A stretch of 64,000 bases of DNA from Indolivaga macrotermitis (GTDB lineage: Bacteria; Bacteroidota; Bacteroidia; Bacteroidales; Dysgonomonadaceae), in assembly GCF_900128985.1 (NCBI RefSeq), contig NZ_FQUC01000001.1, positions 496,001 through 560,000 of the forward strand, in the 5' to 3' direction. Shown here piece by piece: positions 36,126 through 45,015 of the stretch (its first letter is position 1; the number at the start of each line of letters is the position of its first letter). The position numbers and the translations under genes were made by a program. The notes beneath the pieces are model-generated. The model worked only from the letters and a program-made list of their open reading frames with translations, was not told the DNA's origin and did not search any database.

Positions 36126-36614
36126 TCAAGGTCTTATGTAGATCATTTCACATTTTCCTGCGAGTGTTTGTCCCGGATATTTGGAAGATCCGTAAACAAT
36201 ATTATCAAAAGTTATGGTCAATTGGTTACCCGATTCTTTAATGGTGTAGTCAAATAGTTGAATGCTATTGCCGGATTCTGTAGATTCGGTGGTTTCTTTC
36301 TTATTTGATTGAGGTTCAGCCAATGTTAATACATTCTCCGAATTCACATTGTACTTATTATCATCACCTAAAATTTGGACTGTGGTAATTTTACCGTCGG
36401 TTAACTCCAGCGATTTGAAAACCGGAAGAACAGGGAAGTCCCAGTCTGAGGTCATAATCTGCACAGAGTCGTTAAGGGTCTTGACAAAAAGCTGAGACTT
36501 AGAGTCATTATTGTGTACAGTCAGCACCACTCTGTCTATACGAAGAGAATCTTGCGAATATACGGCTGTAGTTGCTATACAAACTACATATATAAATATC
36601 AGTAATTTTTTCAT
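36126..36614 (-). CDS. Secreted protein of unknown function sharing the large paralogs' signal peptide
   Basis: This 162-residue protein was not recognised. Its first 22 residues (MKKLLIFIYVVCIATTAVYS, then QD) are almost the same as the signal peptide of D2, and the DNA there is also about 80 percent alike. The mature part is unrelated: it has no Cys-rich modules, begins SLRIDRVVLTVHNNDSKSQ, carries a polar linker (SNKKETTESTESGNS) and ends GQTLAGKCEMIYIRP. Its start overlaps the stop of the preceding gene by 4 bases (ATGA), so it is translationally coupled to the VGI-type protein B. It is probably part of the same exported system as the large paralogs. Confidence 0.75.
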   Translation of the reverse strand: MKKLLIFIYVVCIATTAVYSQDSLRIDRVVLTVHNNDSKSQLFVKTLNDSVQIMTSDWDFPVLPVFKSLELTDGKITTVQILGDDNKYNVNSENVLTLAEPQSNKKETTESTESGNSIQLFDYTIKESGNQLTITFDNIVYGSSKYPGQTLAGKCEMIYIRP

Positions 36615-37312
36615 TTTTCTTTGAACATTATATTCATAAATGTTTTTTCGGATGTAGTGTAATTTGCAACTACACTATAGCTTAATACTCCTGCTGCCGA
36701 AACAGAGACAGATGTATAAACCAAGGGGTCGTAATAAAGGACAAAGTAGTCCATATCTGCAGATGTTGCAGCAACAGTCAGAGCAGCTGCTGTAGCACTC
36801 TTAACTTTTGGAGTACCATACTGCGATTTATAGATATCAAACAATTTAACAGTGAAGACGCCAGCTGAATAAGTGTAATTTGTAGCATCGGGCAATGCAT
36901 CTTCTTCGATTGGAAGAACTACCGAAGGCATATAAAACTGGAGTTTTTTAGTTCCGGTGATAGGTATCCATAAACCCGAATTAGCTCCTGCTCCGTTATC
37001 TGCAGTAGCTTTGTAATAGTAATATCCGATTGTTGTTAGATTTATAGTCTTGCCTGCAGGGGCTGTTGCAGCTGCTGTAACATATACAACGGCACCATCT
37101 TGTGCAGCCGCATATTGTGCATTCTTGCTAGCCAGTTGATCTCCTGTCAACCGGGGAGCGATTAAACCTTCGGCTGTTGTAGCACCTGTATTTGAAGCTA
37201 CAACATCGAGCGTGGCCACAGGGCTGTCGGTATTTACTCCTACCTGAGCAAACATAACGCTGTTTACGCACATAAAAGAGATTAGGGATAAGTATAGTTT
37301 TAATTTTTTCAT
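36611..37312 (-). CDS. VGI-type secreted protein B
   Basis: Function unknown. This 233-residue exported protein has a signal peptide ending in MFAQ, then VGVNTDSPVATLDVVAS and GLIAPRLTGDQL. This VGI(N/G)..P.ATLDV start is frequent in Bacteroidota surface and tail-fibre-like proteins. A middle part contains IGYYYYKA and GLWIPI, and the C-terminal half is a separate domain with a YTYSAGVFTVKLFDIYKSQYG segment, ending in TTSEKTFMNIMFKEK. It is a full-length paralog of the upstream gene (37339-38028), from which it is separated by 26 bases, and overlaps the next gene by 4 bases. No Cys occurs in the mature part, in contrast to the large paralogs. Confidence 0.75.
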   Translation of the reverse strand: MKKLKLYLSLISFMCVNSVMFAQVGVNTDSPVATLDVVASNTGATTAEGLIAPRLTGDQLASKNAQYAAAQDGAVVYVTAAATAPAGKTINLTTIGYYYYKATADNGAGANSGLWIPITGTKKLQFYMPSVVLPIEEDALPDATNYTYSAGVFTVKLFDIYKSQYGTPKVKSATAAALTVAATSADMDYFVLYYDPLVYTSVSVSAAGVLSYSVVANYTTSEKTFMNIMFKEK

Positions 37313-37338
37313 TTTCAGATGTATTTTAATTGATTATT

Positions 37339-38028
37339 TTATTTTTCCCTGAGCATTATATTCATAAATGTTTTTTCAGATGGTGTATATCCGCTTACCA
37401 GATAATACGTCATCACTCCGGCTGTAGTTACAGAGACCGAAGTATATACAGTTGTGTCATAATAGAGTATAAAGTAATAGTAGTCAGTTGCAGTATTACT
37501 TCCCGTTTGCAGAGAAGCTATGGAGTTACTGGATGCTTTAGGATTACCCAGTTGCTCCTTGAAGAGACCGAATAGGTTAACCGTAAACCTGTTGGTTGCA
37601 GGAGCAGTATAATATGTATTATCGGGTAATGAATACATATCCGTTGGTAAAAGAAGCGTTGGAACGTAAAATTGTTCTTTCGTTTCGTCGGCAAATGCTA
37701 TCCATAAGCCAGCTCCACTTTCGGCTGTAGCATCATAAAAGTAGTATCCGATACTTTTTATGTTTTTCGTTTTTCCGGTAGTGGCCGACGCCACTTCGGT
37801 AACGTAAACCATAGTTCCGTTTTGAGCAGTTCCATATTGAGCATTTTTAGCAGTCAATTGATTTCCTGTTAACCGGGGGGCGATAAAACCTTCTGCAGTC
37901 GAGGCATCAGTAGCAATGGCTGCTACATCCAATGTGGCAGAAGAAGTGGTCTTACCTATTCCTACCTGGCTGAATGCCGTCATAGTAAACAGGGAAAATA
38001 CAATGGAAAAAAATAATTTAACTTTCAT
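37339..38028 (-). CDS. VGI-type secreted protein A
   Basis: Function unknown. This 229-residue exported protein is first in the cluster. It has a signal peptide ending in AFSQ, then VGIGKTTSSATLDVAA and GFIAPRLTGNQL, IGYYFYDA and GLWIAF, and a C-terminal domain ending TPSEKTFMNIMLREK. Overall similarity to protein B runs the full length, and the C-terminal motif SEKTFMNIM is the best conserved part, suggesting a role in assembly or secretion. The mature protein has no Cys. The gene is preceded by about 1.5 kb without a convincing gene; a weak promoter candidate lies at 38408-38438. Confidence 0.75.
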   Translation of the reverse strand: MKVKLFFSIVFSLFTMTAFSQVGIGKTTSSATLDVAAIATDASTAEGFIAPRLTGNQLTAKNAQYGTAQNGTMVYVTEVASATTGKTKNIKSIGYYFYDATAESGAGLWIAFADETKEQFYVPTLLLPTDMYSLPDNTYYTAPATNRFTVNLFGLFKEQLGNPKASSNSIASLQTGSNTATDYYYFILYYDTTVYTSVSVTTAGVMTYYLVSGYTPSEKTFMNIMLREK

Positions 38029-38407
38029 TCCTAATATTCATTTGTGGTTAAACAAAACTGTTTTTTTAATTTCTTGAATTATGTTGTGTTTTATTAACGC
38101 ATTGTTTTTTATCAATACATTATTAACAGAGTTTTTTAACTATTCAATTTATAATTATTTATTATTGGAGATTTTTTTGAAACCTGAAACAGAAGAAAAT
38201 TAACCAAGTAGGCATGATGTATTTTTTATACTTATCATTCTATCTGGGAGCAGTTTCCTGTGTTCGAATCTCAGATATTTGAGTTTACTTCTTAGAATTA
38301 TTAGCACTCTAAAAGAGACTGTAATCTTTAAAATAGAGATCATAGAATTGTTGCGTAAATAACATAATGTGTCGTTCGGACGTTGCTTTCGATCTCCAAA
38401 AGTAAAA

Positions 38408-38438
38408 CAAATTTATCGAATAATGAATAAATTATAAA
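38408..38438 (-). promoter_or_regulatory. Weak promoter candidate for the surface-protein cluster
   Basis: On the minus strand, TTTA (38435-38438), 19 bases, then TAAATTTG (38408-38415). The -7 box fits the consensus and the -33 has one mismatch. It would give a leader of about 370 bases. Confidence 0.35.
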
Positions 38439-39200
38439 CATTTAATAATTAGTTTCTTATCTTTTTTTTATAAAATCGTGTTGTAGAGCGCGGTTTAGCG
38501 CTCTATTCCCGACTTTTTACAGTTAAAATTTAACTTGTATATTCATGCTATATACCCTGTTTTTGTTAAAAAATCACTGAAGTTTATCAGTCTAAACCCG
38601 GTTGTACGTATAGGTAGAATAATGCTGGATGTTTCTGTGTTGCGTTTAATATACGCACTTGGTGCTTTGGGCAAGAGTATCCCAAATGATAAAGGAATTT
38701 TTGTTTTCATTGTCGTTTCGTTTTGAATTGTTGTTCTCAGAGTTTGTACCCTGCTTGTTGTTATTGAAAGGATGTTTACGTTCTGATTTATGTTTGGGTT
38801 TTACTTCAAAGCACATAAAGTCTGCGCAGAGGTTAAAATGTTTGTTTTCTCTAAAGTTCGAAGTTCTCGGTATATTGCGGATTTCCTGTGATTTTAAAGA
38901 ATTTTGTATCTTGAAATTTATGGAGCAAGAAGGCTGTCTTGTTCGTAATATTTGCACAAAAAGATGCAGCAAAGTGCATCCGCTGCACCCTGCTGCATAA
39001 GGTAGTTGACTTATGTGTAAACTGTTATAAGATGTAGTACTCAAACGACAACAAAACAACAATGATCCTACCCGACACAGTTTACCCGGCCAACATACTA
39101 TTTGAAATTGGATATATATGACAAGCCAAACGAAGACATAAATAAAAGCCCCGTCATTTTGACACAATAGATTTTTTCGCTTAGTTAACGCATCAGGTGC

Positions 39201-39243
<43 letters not shown>

Positions 39244-39545
39244 ATATTTCAGCATAAACAGGCAAGTTTAAATTGTTAAAATTTAAGCTGTTGTTGAATA
39301 TTTTATATGTGAAAATATTTGTCATCCGGAGATTGTCGTGAGTTGTTTTGTGTCGCAAATATAAGAAATGTTTTCAATTGAACAAAAAATGAGTTCTAAA
39401 CGTATATAGTATATCATAATTATAAAATGAATCCTATCTGAATTATTCTCAACCTGAATATTTGATAATAAGATGATTGGCGTATAATTATGAAATAAAT
39501 AATAAGGGTGGGGGATGTCTTTAGATACATTCCTTTATTTATAGC

Positions 39546-39553
39546 TATCTTTG
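39546..39553 (+). promoter_or_regulatory. Putative -7 box for uvrB
   Basis: TATCTTTG matches TAnnTTTG, 32 bases ahead of the start. A TTTA 22 bases upstream (39520-39523) is a possible weak -33 box. Confidence 0.45.
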
Positions 39554-39585
39554 GAGTATATATTATCATGTAGTATTAGATTATT

Positions 39586-41628
39586 ATGGATTTTCAAATA
39601 ACATCGGCTTATAAACCGACGGGAGATCAGCCTACTGCGATTAAAGCATTGGTGGATGGTCTGAATAACCATGTTCCGTTTCAGACCCTATTGGGGGTAA
39701 CGGGATCGGGCAAGACGTTTACTGCGGCTAATGTTATCAATCAGGTAAATAAGCCTACTTTGGTGTTGAGTCACAATAAAACATTGGCAGCCCAGCTTTA
39801 TAGCGAGTTTAAAGGTTTTTTTCCGGATAATGCGGTTGAATATTTCGTTTCGTATTACGACTATTATCAGCCCGAAGCATATATTCCCTCTACTAATACT
39901 TATATAGAAAAAGACTTGTCAATTAATGACGAAATAGAAAAGTTACGTTTAGCAGCTACCTCGTCGTTATTGTCAGGACGGAAAGACGTAATTGTAGTCT
40001 CTTCAGTTTCTTGTCTTTATGGTATGGGAAATCCTGAGGACTTTAAGAGTAATACAATACTTGTATCTAAGAATAAAAAGCTCGGCAGAGACAATTTCTT
40101 ACGCGCTCTGGTCGATTGTCTATATTCACGTAATGAAGTTGATTTCGAGCACGGGAATTTCAGGGTAAAAGGTGATACGGTAGACATATATCTGGCATAT
40201 GCCGAAATTATTATCCGGGTGATGTTTTGGGATGAAGAGATAGAATCGATTGAAAGTATCGATCCTCAAAGCGGAGTTAAAATTGAATCGTTCGAAGAAT
40301 ACCGTATTTATCCGGCTAACCTTTTCGTTACGACCAAAGACAGGATACACCGTGCGATTTCCGAGATAGAAATAGATCTGGGTCGTCAGGTCGATTTTTT
40401 TCAGTCGATAGGAAAGCCATTAGAAGCTAAAAGGCTTTATGAACGTGTGAGTTATGATCTTGAAATGATACGGGAAGTAGGGCACTGTTCCGGTATCGAA
40501 AACTATTCGAGATACTTTGATAACCGTCCGCCGGGAACAAGGCCTTTCTGTTTGCTGGATTTCTTCCCCGACGATTTCCTGATTGTAATAGATGAAAGCC
40601 ATGTAACAATACCTCAGATCAGGGCGATGTACGGAGGAGACCATTCCCGAAAGGAAAATCTGGTGGAATATGGTTTTCGTCTTCCGGCTGCTATTGATAA
40701 CCGTCCTCTAAAGTTTGAAGAATTCGAGGCTATGGCTAAGCAGGTTATATATGTGAGTGCAACTCCTGCCGACTATGAGCTGATTCAGTCTGAAGGGGTT
40801 GTTGTAGAGCAATTGATCCGTCCGACGGGGCTTCTCGATCCGCCGATAGATGTTCGCCCAAGCTTAAATCAGATAGACGACCTGATGGAGGAAATACAAA
40901 TCAGGGTCGAAAAGGATGAGCGTACACTGGTAACAACCCTTACCAAGCGTATGGCGGAAGAGTTAACAGCTTATCTGTCTAACAATGGTATAAGATGTAA
41001 CTATATACACTCGGATGTGGAAACATTAGACCGGGTTCAGATCATGGACGACCTCCGAAACGGGCTGTTCGATGTACTTATCGGGGTCAACCTTTTACGC
41101 GAAGGGTTGGATTTACCGGAGGTTTCTCTCGTTGCCATACTGGATGCTGATAAAGAAGGTTTTTTGCGTTCCCACCGGTCTTTGACACAAACAGTGGGGC
41201 GTGCTGCGCGTAACGTGAACGGTAGAGTGATCTTTTATGCAGATAAGATGACCGACAGTATGCAACTGACTATAAATGAGACTAACCGCCGGCGCGAAAT
41301 TCAGTTGGCTTATAATGCTGAGCATGGTATTACACCACAGCAGATAAAGAAAGCCAGAGGGTCGGCACTCACCTTAAATCGTGGTGTTGACGGAGAGTCA
41401 AAAGCATATGTAGAGCCGGAACGTATATCTATAGCTGCTGATTCGAAAGCTGAATATGCTTACCAGAGTATAGATGATTTGAAGGAGGCTATTGTGAAGA
41501 TGAAAAAAATGATGTCGGAGGCTGCCAAGAAACTGGAATTTCTACAAGCTGCCCAATATAGGGATGAATTAATAAAACTCGAAGATACTCTCTACGAGAG
41601 GACAAAGAAAAAAGGCAGATTGATCTAA
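39586..41628 (+). CDS. uvrB: Excinuclease ABC subunit B
   Basis: UvrB is the DNA-damage verification helicase of nucleotide excision repair. The 680-residue protein has Walker A GVTGSGKT at 37-44, the beta-hairpin YYDYYQPEAYIP (about 91-102) that inserts between DNA strands, and DEXX-box DESH. Helicase motifs V and VI (NLLREGLDLPEVSL and QTVGRAARN) follow, and a C-terminal UVR domain (LEFLQAAQYRDELIKLE) that contacts UvrC. All motifs are intact and the length is normal. It ends inside a bidirectional terminator. Confidence 0.98.
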   Translation: MDFQITSAYKPTGDQPTAIKALVDGLNNHVPFQTLLGVTGSGKTFTAANVINQVNKPTLVLSHNKTLAAQLYSEFKGFFPDNAVEYFVSYYDYYQPEAYIPSTNTYIEKDLSINDEIEKLRLAATSSLLSGRKDVIVVSSVSCLYGMGNPEDFKSNTILVSKNKKLGRDNFLRALVDCLYSRNEVDFEHGNFRVKGDTVDIYLAYAEIIIRVMFWDEEIESIESIDPQSGVKIESFEEYRIYPANLFVTTKDRIHRAISEIEIDLGRQVDFFQSIGKPLEAKRLYERVSYDLEMIREVGHCSGIENYSRYFDNRPPGTRPFCLLDFFPDDFLIVIDESHVTIPQIRAMYGGDHSRKENLVEYGFRLPAAIDNRPLKFEEFEAMAKQVIYVSATPADYELIQSEGVVVEQLIRPTGLLDPPIDVRPSLNQIDDLMEEIQIRVEKDERTLVTTLTKRMAEELTAYLSNNGIRCNYIHSDVETLDRVQIMDDLRNGLFDVLIGVNLLREGLDLPEVSLVAILDADKEGFLRSHRSLTQTVGRAARNVNGRVIFYADKMTDSMQLTINETNRRREIQLAYNAEHGITPQQIKKARGSALTLNRGVDGESKAYVEPERISIAADSKAEYAYQSIDDLKEAIVKMKKMMSEAAKKLEFLQAAQYRDELIKLEDTLYERTKKKGRLI

Positions 41629-41640
41629 TCTGCCTTTTTT
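41608..41640. terminator. Bidirectional terminator overlapping the uvrB stop
   Basis: A core stem GGCAGATT / AATCTGCC (41614-41621, 41627-41634), five-base loop, extended by A/T pairs on both sides. It includes the uvrB stop codon and serves the convergent HMA gene as well. Confidence 0.85.
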
Positions 41641-41658
41641 ATCTATTTCTCTTGCTAA

Positions 41659-41985
41659 TTACTTCTTAGCATTCTCTACCTTATTATGTACTGTTGCAGT
41701 ATAGCCTAGTTTTTCAATTGCTTCCTGAAGCTTTCCTACATTGGTTTTGGCCGGGTTATAGACAATCATTACAGTTTTAGCCGGAAGATCTACGTTCATA
41801 TCAGAAACTCCTTTCTCGAAGGCAATATTCTTCTCTATTTTTTTCTGGCAGTTCTGGCAGGTCATAGATACGTCAAAGGTCACCTCCTCTTTGTTACTCT
41901 TTTTTTCTTTATTGCTTTGTGCCTGTACATTGATGCTTACTGCGGTAAAGCATGCGATTAAGAATAAAAATATTTTAGTTTTCAT
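41659..41985 (-). CDS. Exported heavy-metal-associated (HMA) domain protein
   Basis: This 108-residue exported protein binds a soft metal ion, probably copper. It has a signal peptide (MKTKIFLFLIACFTAVS ... VQAQ), a Lys-rich linker, then an HMA domain with the metal site MTCQNC (Cys43 and Cys46), where both cysteines are present. The start was placed at 41985; a Met two codons earlier is possible. It is the last gene of a minus-strand operon with a TonB receptor (25 bases upstream) and a Cys/His-rich exported protein, which fits a periplasmic metal carrier. Confidence 0.88.
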   Translation of the reverse strand: MKTKIFLFLIACFTAVSINVQAQSNKEKKSNKEEVTFDVSMTCQNCQKKIEKNIAFEKGVSDMNVDLPAKTVMIVYNPAKTNVGKLQEAIEKLGYTATVHNKVENAKK

Positions 41986-42010
41986 ATACATAAAGGTTTT
42001 ATATTGGTTT

Positions 42011-44221
42011 TTATAATTTACTTATATTATATCTGAATCCGACATAAAATTTACGACCTTGTGTAGGCCCCCATACCATAGTCGCATCAAAATCAGAACC
42101 ATAAGGGTTGTCTGCTGAGATGATTGGGTTCTTCTGCGTAAAATCAGTCAGATTCTCTCCTCCTAAATAAACACTCCAATTTCGGAAATATTTTGTAATC
42201 TGAGCATTCATTACAACAAATGATTTGAAGTTTTTGTTCCAAAGTGGATTTTCGGCATCAGGAGTAGGCATCCTGCCGCTACCGTTAAATTGAGTAGTGA
42301 AGTCGAACTGCCATTTTTTTAGAGGCGTTTCGTACGATGCTGTAACCAATGCTTTGTAACGGCTGGTAAGTGGCTTACGCATTTCCTTTCCATCATAATT
42401 GACACGCGAATCCATCCAGCGATAAGAAGCAAGCAGGTTGAATCCTCTGAATAGCGGGTACGAGGCTTCTACTTGTAATACATGCGCATTCGATTTACCG
42501 TTCAGGTTATAGATGTTAATAGCGTGAGGGTTTTCCATATCTACAATAACTTGTCTTGAAAAATCGGTGTAGAACCATTCGCCGGATAAGGTTAGCTCTT
42601 CATTATTCAACGGAATGTGGAATGTTGTACTTACACCATAATTCCATCCGCTTTCCTGCTTCAGGTTCTCGGCTATGTTAATCGCCCGGCTACTGGCAAG
42701 CATGTAGCTGTTTTCGGATAAGGCGAATACCGAACGGTATCCTTTTCCGGCAGATAACCTGACTTGTGCCCAAGGTGTAACATCATATTTTACATGTAGG
42801 CGGGGTGTAACAAACCAATCGTAAAGGGAACTGTGGTCGGCTCTCAATCCGGCAAGTACAGAAAGTTTATCATTCAGGTTGAAAGTATACTGTGCATAAG
42901 CACCTGTTACAGTCTCTTTATCGGGTTGGTTTCCCATCGTTAACTGGGGGATATCTATTGTCTCGGAATACTTATCCCAGTTATAGCTAAGGCCTGTACT
43001 CAATTTGTGCATAGGCGAAAAATCGCGTTCGTACATAAGCGATGCATACAAGTTGGTTTCATACAGGTTATATAAGCTCGAAGCATATTTCGATTTCTGA
43101 TCGTGGTAGGATCCCGAAACGATAAGAGCTACACTCTCATTTCTCTCCGGATTCAATATATATCCGTTTTTAGAGAAAATCTCTCCGCGGTTAGTGTAAT
43201 TTGTTATGCGGTAAGGGTCGTACATGTTATCGTTCTTCATCGTATGTGAAGTTTGTCCGCTGATCCGTTCGTCGTTGATAAACTTTATTCCAGACTGGGA
43301 GATAAACTTGTCGGTCTGATAGTGCCAGCGATTCATCAGGTTTATCTGATGTTTCTGGGGCATATCCAGAAAACCGTCTTTATTATCATCATGGCCTTTC
43401 TTCTCGTTCGAATAATGGGCAAATATACCTGTCGATAATTTATCATTTATCTTAATAGCTCCATCGGCATTGCCTTCTACTCTGCTGGCATCACTCATAA
43501 ATAGATTGAGGCTCAAAGGATCGGCTGTTGTCGGTTTCTTATACTCTACATTAACCTGCCCAGATATTGATTCATAGCCGTTTTTTACCGAAGCGGCGCC
43601 TTTAGATATTTGGATACTCTCCATCCACGGGCCCGGAATATAATCCAACCCATATAGCTTTGCAGCACCTCTGAAATTAGGATAGTTCTCGGTCAGCATT
43701 TGTATATAGTTTCCTGATATACCCAGTAGCTGTATTTGCTTCGCTCCTGTAACCGCATCGCTGTATGATACGTCTACCGAAGGGTTTGTAGTGAAGCTCT
43801 CCGCCAGATTACAACAAGCCGCACGGGTAAGTTCTTTGGCCGATAGCTTTTCTGTATTTAAAAGTTCGGTACGCGATGATATTCGTCCTGCAACAGATTT
43901 TGTTACAACGACTTCGCCTAACTCGGTGTTTTCGGACAACGTGATTTTTTGTTCGCCCTTAAAATCATTTATATGGGTAACCTTTTCAGTAAAACCGATG
44001 TATGAAACGACCAGCATATGGTCTTTGTGAGGTGTGCCATTGATTTCGAAGTAACCATCTTCGTTGGATGTAACTCCGCTTTTGGCATTTTCCCAACGTA
44101 CCTGAGCTCCAATAATAGGAGAATTGTCAGATGCATAAATATAGCCTTTTAGCTTTTCGGCATGCGCAGTCAGCGCAAATAAGAATAATAATAAAAATAT
44201 AGTGGGTTTAAATGTTTTCAT
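42011..44221 (-). CDS. TonB-dependent receptor, probably for copper or another metal
   Basis: This 736-residue outer-membrane receptor has a signal peptide (MKTFKPTIFLLLFLFALTAHA), then a carboxypeptidase-regulatory-like domain (LKGYIYASDNSPIIGAQV, about 23-105). A plug domain follows (about 115-230, with NYIQMLTENYPNFRGAAKLY), then a 22-strand-type barrel ending in KFYVGFRYNISKL. There is no SusD-like partner, so glycan uptake is unlikely. Its operon neighbours, an HMA protein and a Cys/His-rich exported protein, point to metal uptake or handling. The start was placed at 44221, where a clean signal peptide begins; the open frame extends 17 codons further upstream without signal-peptide character. 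Confidence 0.9.
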   Translation of the reverse strand: MKTFKPTIFLLLFLFALTAHAEKLKGYIYASDNSPIIGAQVRWENAKSGVTSNEDGYFEINGTPHKDHMLVVSYIGFTEKVTHINDFKGEQKITLSENTELGEVVVTKSVAGRISSRTELLNTEKLSAKELTRAACCNLAESFTTNPSVDVSYSDAVTGAKQIQLLGISGNYIQMLTENYPNFRGAAKLYGLDYIPGPWMESIQISKGAASVKNGYESISGQVNVEYKKPTTADPLSLNLFMSDASRVEGNADGAIKINDKLSTGIFAHYSNEKKGHDDNKDGFLDMPQKHQINLMNRWHYQTDKFISQSGIKFINDERISGQTSHTMKNDNMYDPYRITNYTNRGEIFSKNGYILNPERNESVALIVSGSYHDQKSKYASSLYNLYETNLYASLMYERDFSPMHKLSTGLSYNWDKYSETIDIPQLTMGNQPDKETVTGAYAQYTFNLNDKLSVLAGLRADHSSLYDWFVTPRLHVKYDVTPWAQVRLSAGKGYRSVFALSENSYMLASSRAINIAENLKQESGWNYGVSTTFHIPLNNEELTLSGEWFYTDFSRQVIVDMENPHAINIYNLNGKSNAHVLQVEASYPLFRGFNLLASYRWMDSRVNYDGKEMRKPLTSRYKALVTASYETPLKKWQFDFTTQFNGSGRMPTPDAENPLWNKNFKSFVVMNAQITKYFRNWSVYLGGENLTDFTQKNPIISADNPYGSDFDATMVWGPTQGRKFYVGFRYNISKL

Positions 44222-44310
44222 TGTGAACATTAATTTGATAAAACCTAGATACATAAATAATATCCTACACAAAAATATCGTGTAGAAAAACAGTTGAATC
44301 CGGGTTTAAA

Positions 44311-44760
44311 TCAAATTATAAGAATTCGTATCAGGGATAAGTAATCCCGGGGTGGAATAGGTATATGTTCTTTAACATCAGGCTGTATGTGGTTTTCTGC
44401 AACTGATGATAAAAATGTAAATCCGTAATGCAAAGGTGTTGCCGACCATACAAGAAGACCAGATAGATCGGGCTTATATATAGCATTGTAAATATCTATC
44501 GATATACGCTCGATACTGCAAGAATTCTCAGAATGGCTGGGGCATTCACTGCTTTCCATGCCTTTAGAACTGCAACAAGAGTCTGCTTTAGGAGCGCTTT
44601 CCATATGGTGGCTGTTGCACTCATCGCCGGATGATGCGATAGACAAAACAGTATCGGTACAACCGGAACAACACAGGTTGACAATAGTAACTCCGGCTCC
44701 AACAAAGAAGATTGTTGCAGCCATAAACAGCACTACTATATGTTTTAATATCTGTTTCAT
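44311..44760 (-). CDS. Cys/His-rich exported protein of a metal-handling operon
   Basis: This 149-residue protein has an N-terminal hydrophobic segment (residues 8-28, signal or anchor) and a Cys/His-rich middle. Motifs include NLCCSGC, CNSHHMES, DSCCSSKGMESSECPSH and NSCS, able to bind metal. The tail is EHIPIPPRDYLSLIRILII. It resembles the small HYC_CC_PP-type exported proteins that Bacteroidota often encode upstream of copper-related TonB receptors; that assignment is from memory and moderately sure. It is the first gene of the operon, under a full-consensus promoter at 44778-44808. Confidence 0.7.
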   Translation of the reverse strand: MKQILKHIVVLFMAATIFFVGAGVTIVNLCCSGCTDTVLSIASSGDECNSHHMESAPKADSCCSSKGMESSECPSHSENSCSIERISIDIYNAIYKPDLSGLLVWSATPLHYGFTFLSSVAENHIQPDVKEHIPIPPRDYLSLIRILII

Positions 44761-44777
44761 CTAAATATCCAAGAATG

Positions 44778-44808
44778 CAAATATATATACGATCTGGTTA
44801 TTGGCAAA
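44778..44808 (-). promoter_or_regulatory. Bacteroidota-type promoter for the metal operon
   Basis: On the minus strand, TTTG (44805-44808), 19 bases, then TATATTTG (44778-44785), a full consensus match. The start codon follows about 18 bases downstream, giving a very short leader. Confidence 0.75.
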
Positions 44809-45015
44809 ATAAACGTTCATAAGAGATGTTATTTTTTTTGATATTTGGTAAATTAAATGCTAATGTAAGCCCTGTTTTTTAATAAAAAGATTAAATTTAA
44901 CAGCTGAATGAAATAAAAGGAGCTGGTCCGGATAGTTTAAAATAAATTATTTTAACATTGTCCGGAAACTAAGGAATGCAAAAAATAACACAACCCACAA
45001 TATAATTTTTTTGAT

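Noticed and set aside
38264-38290. tRNA T-arm-like sequence (TTCGAATC flanked by a partly paired stem)
   Set aside because: No matching acceptor, D-arm or anticodon arm could be built upstream; it is a chance or very decayed fragment and was not called.
38535-39000. Two plus-strand open frames (63 and 113 codons) in the long intergenic region
   Set aside because: They overlap the opposite open frame, have poor composition and no family features, and neither follows a convincing promoter.
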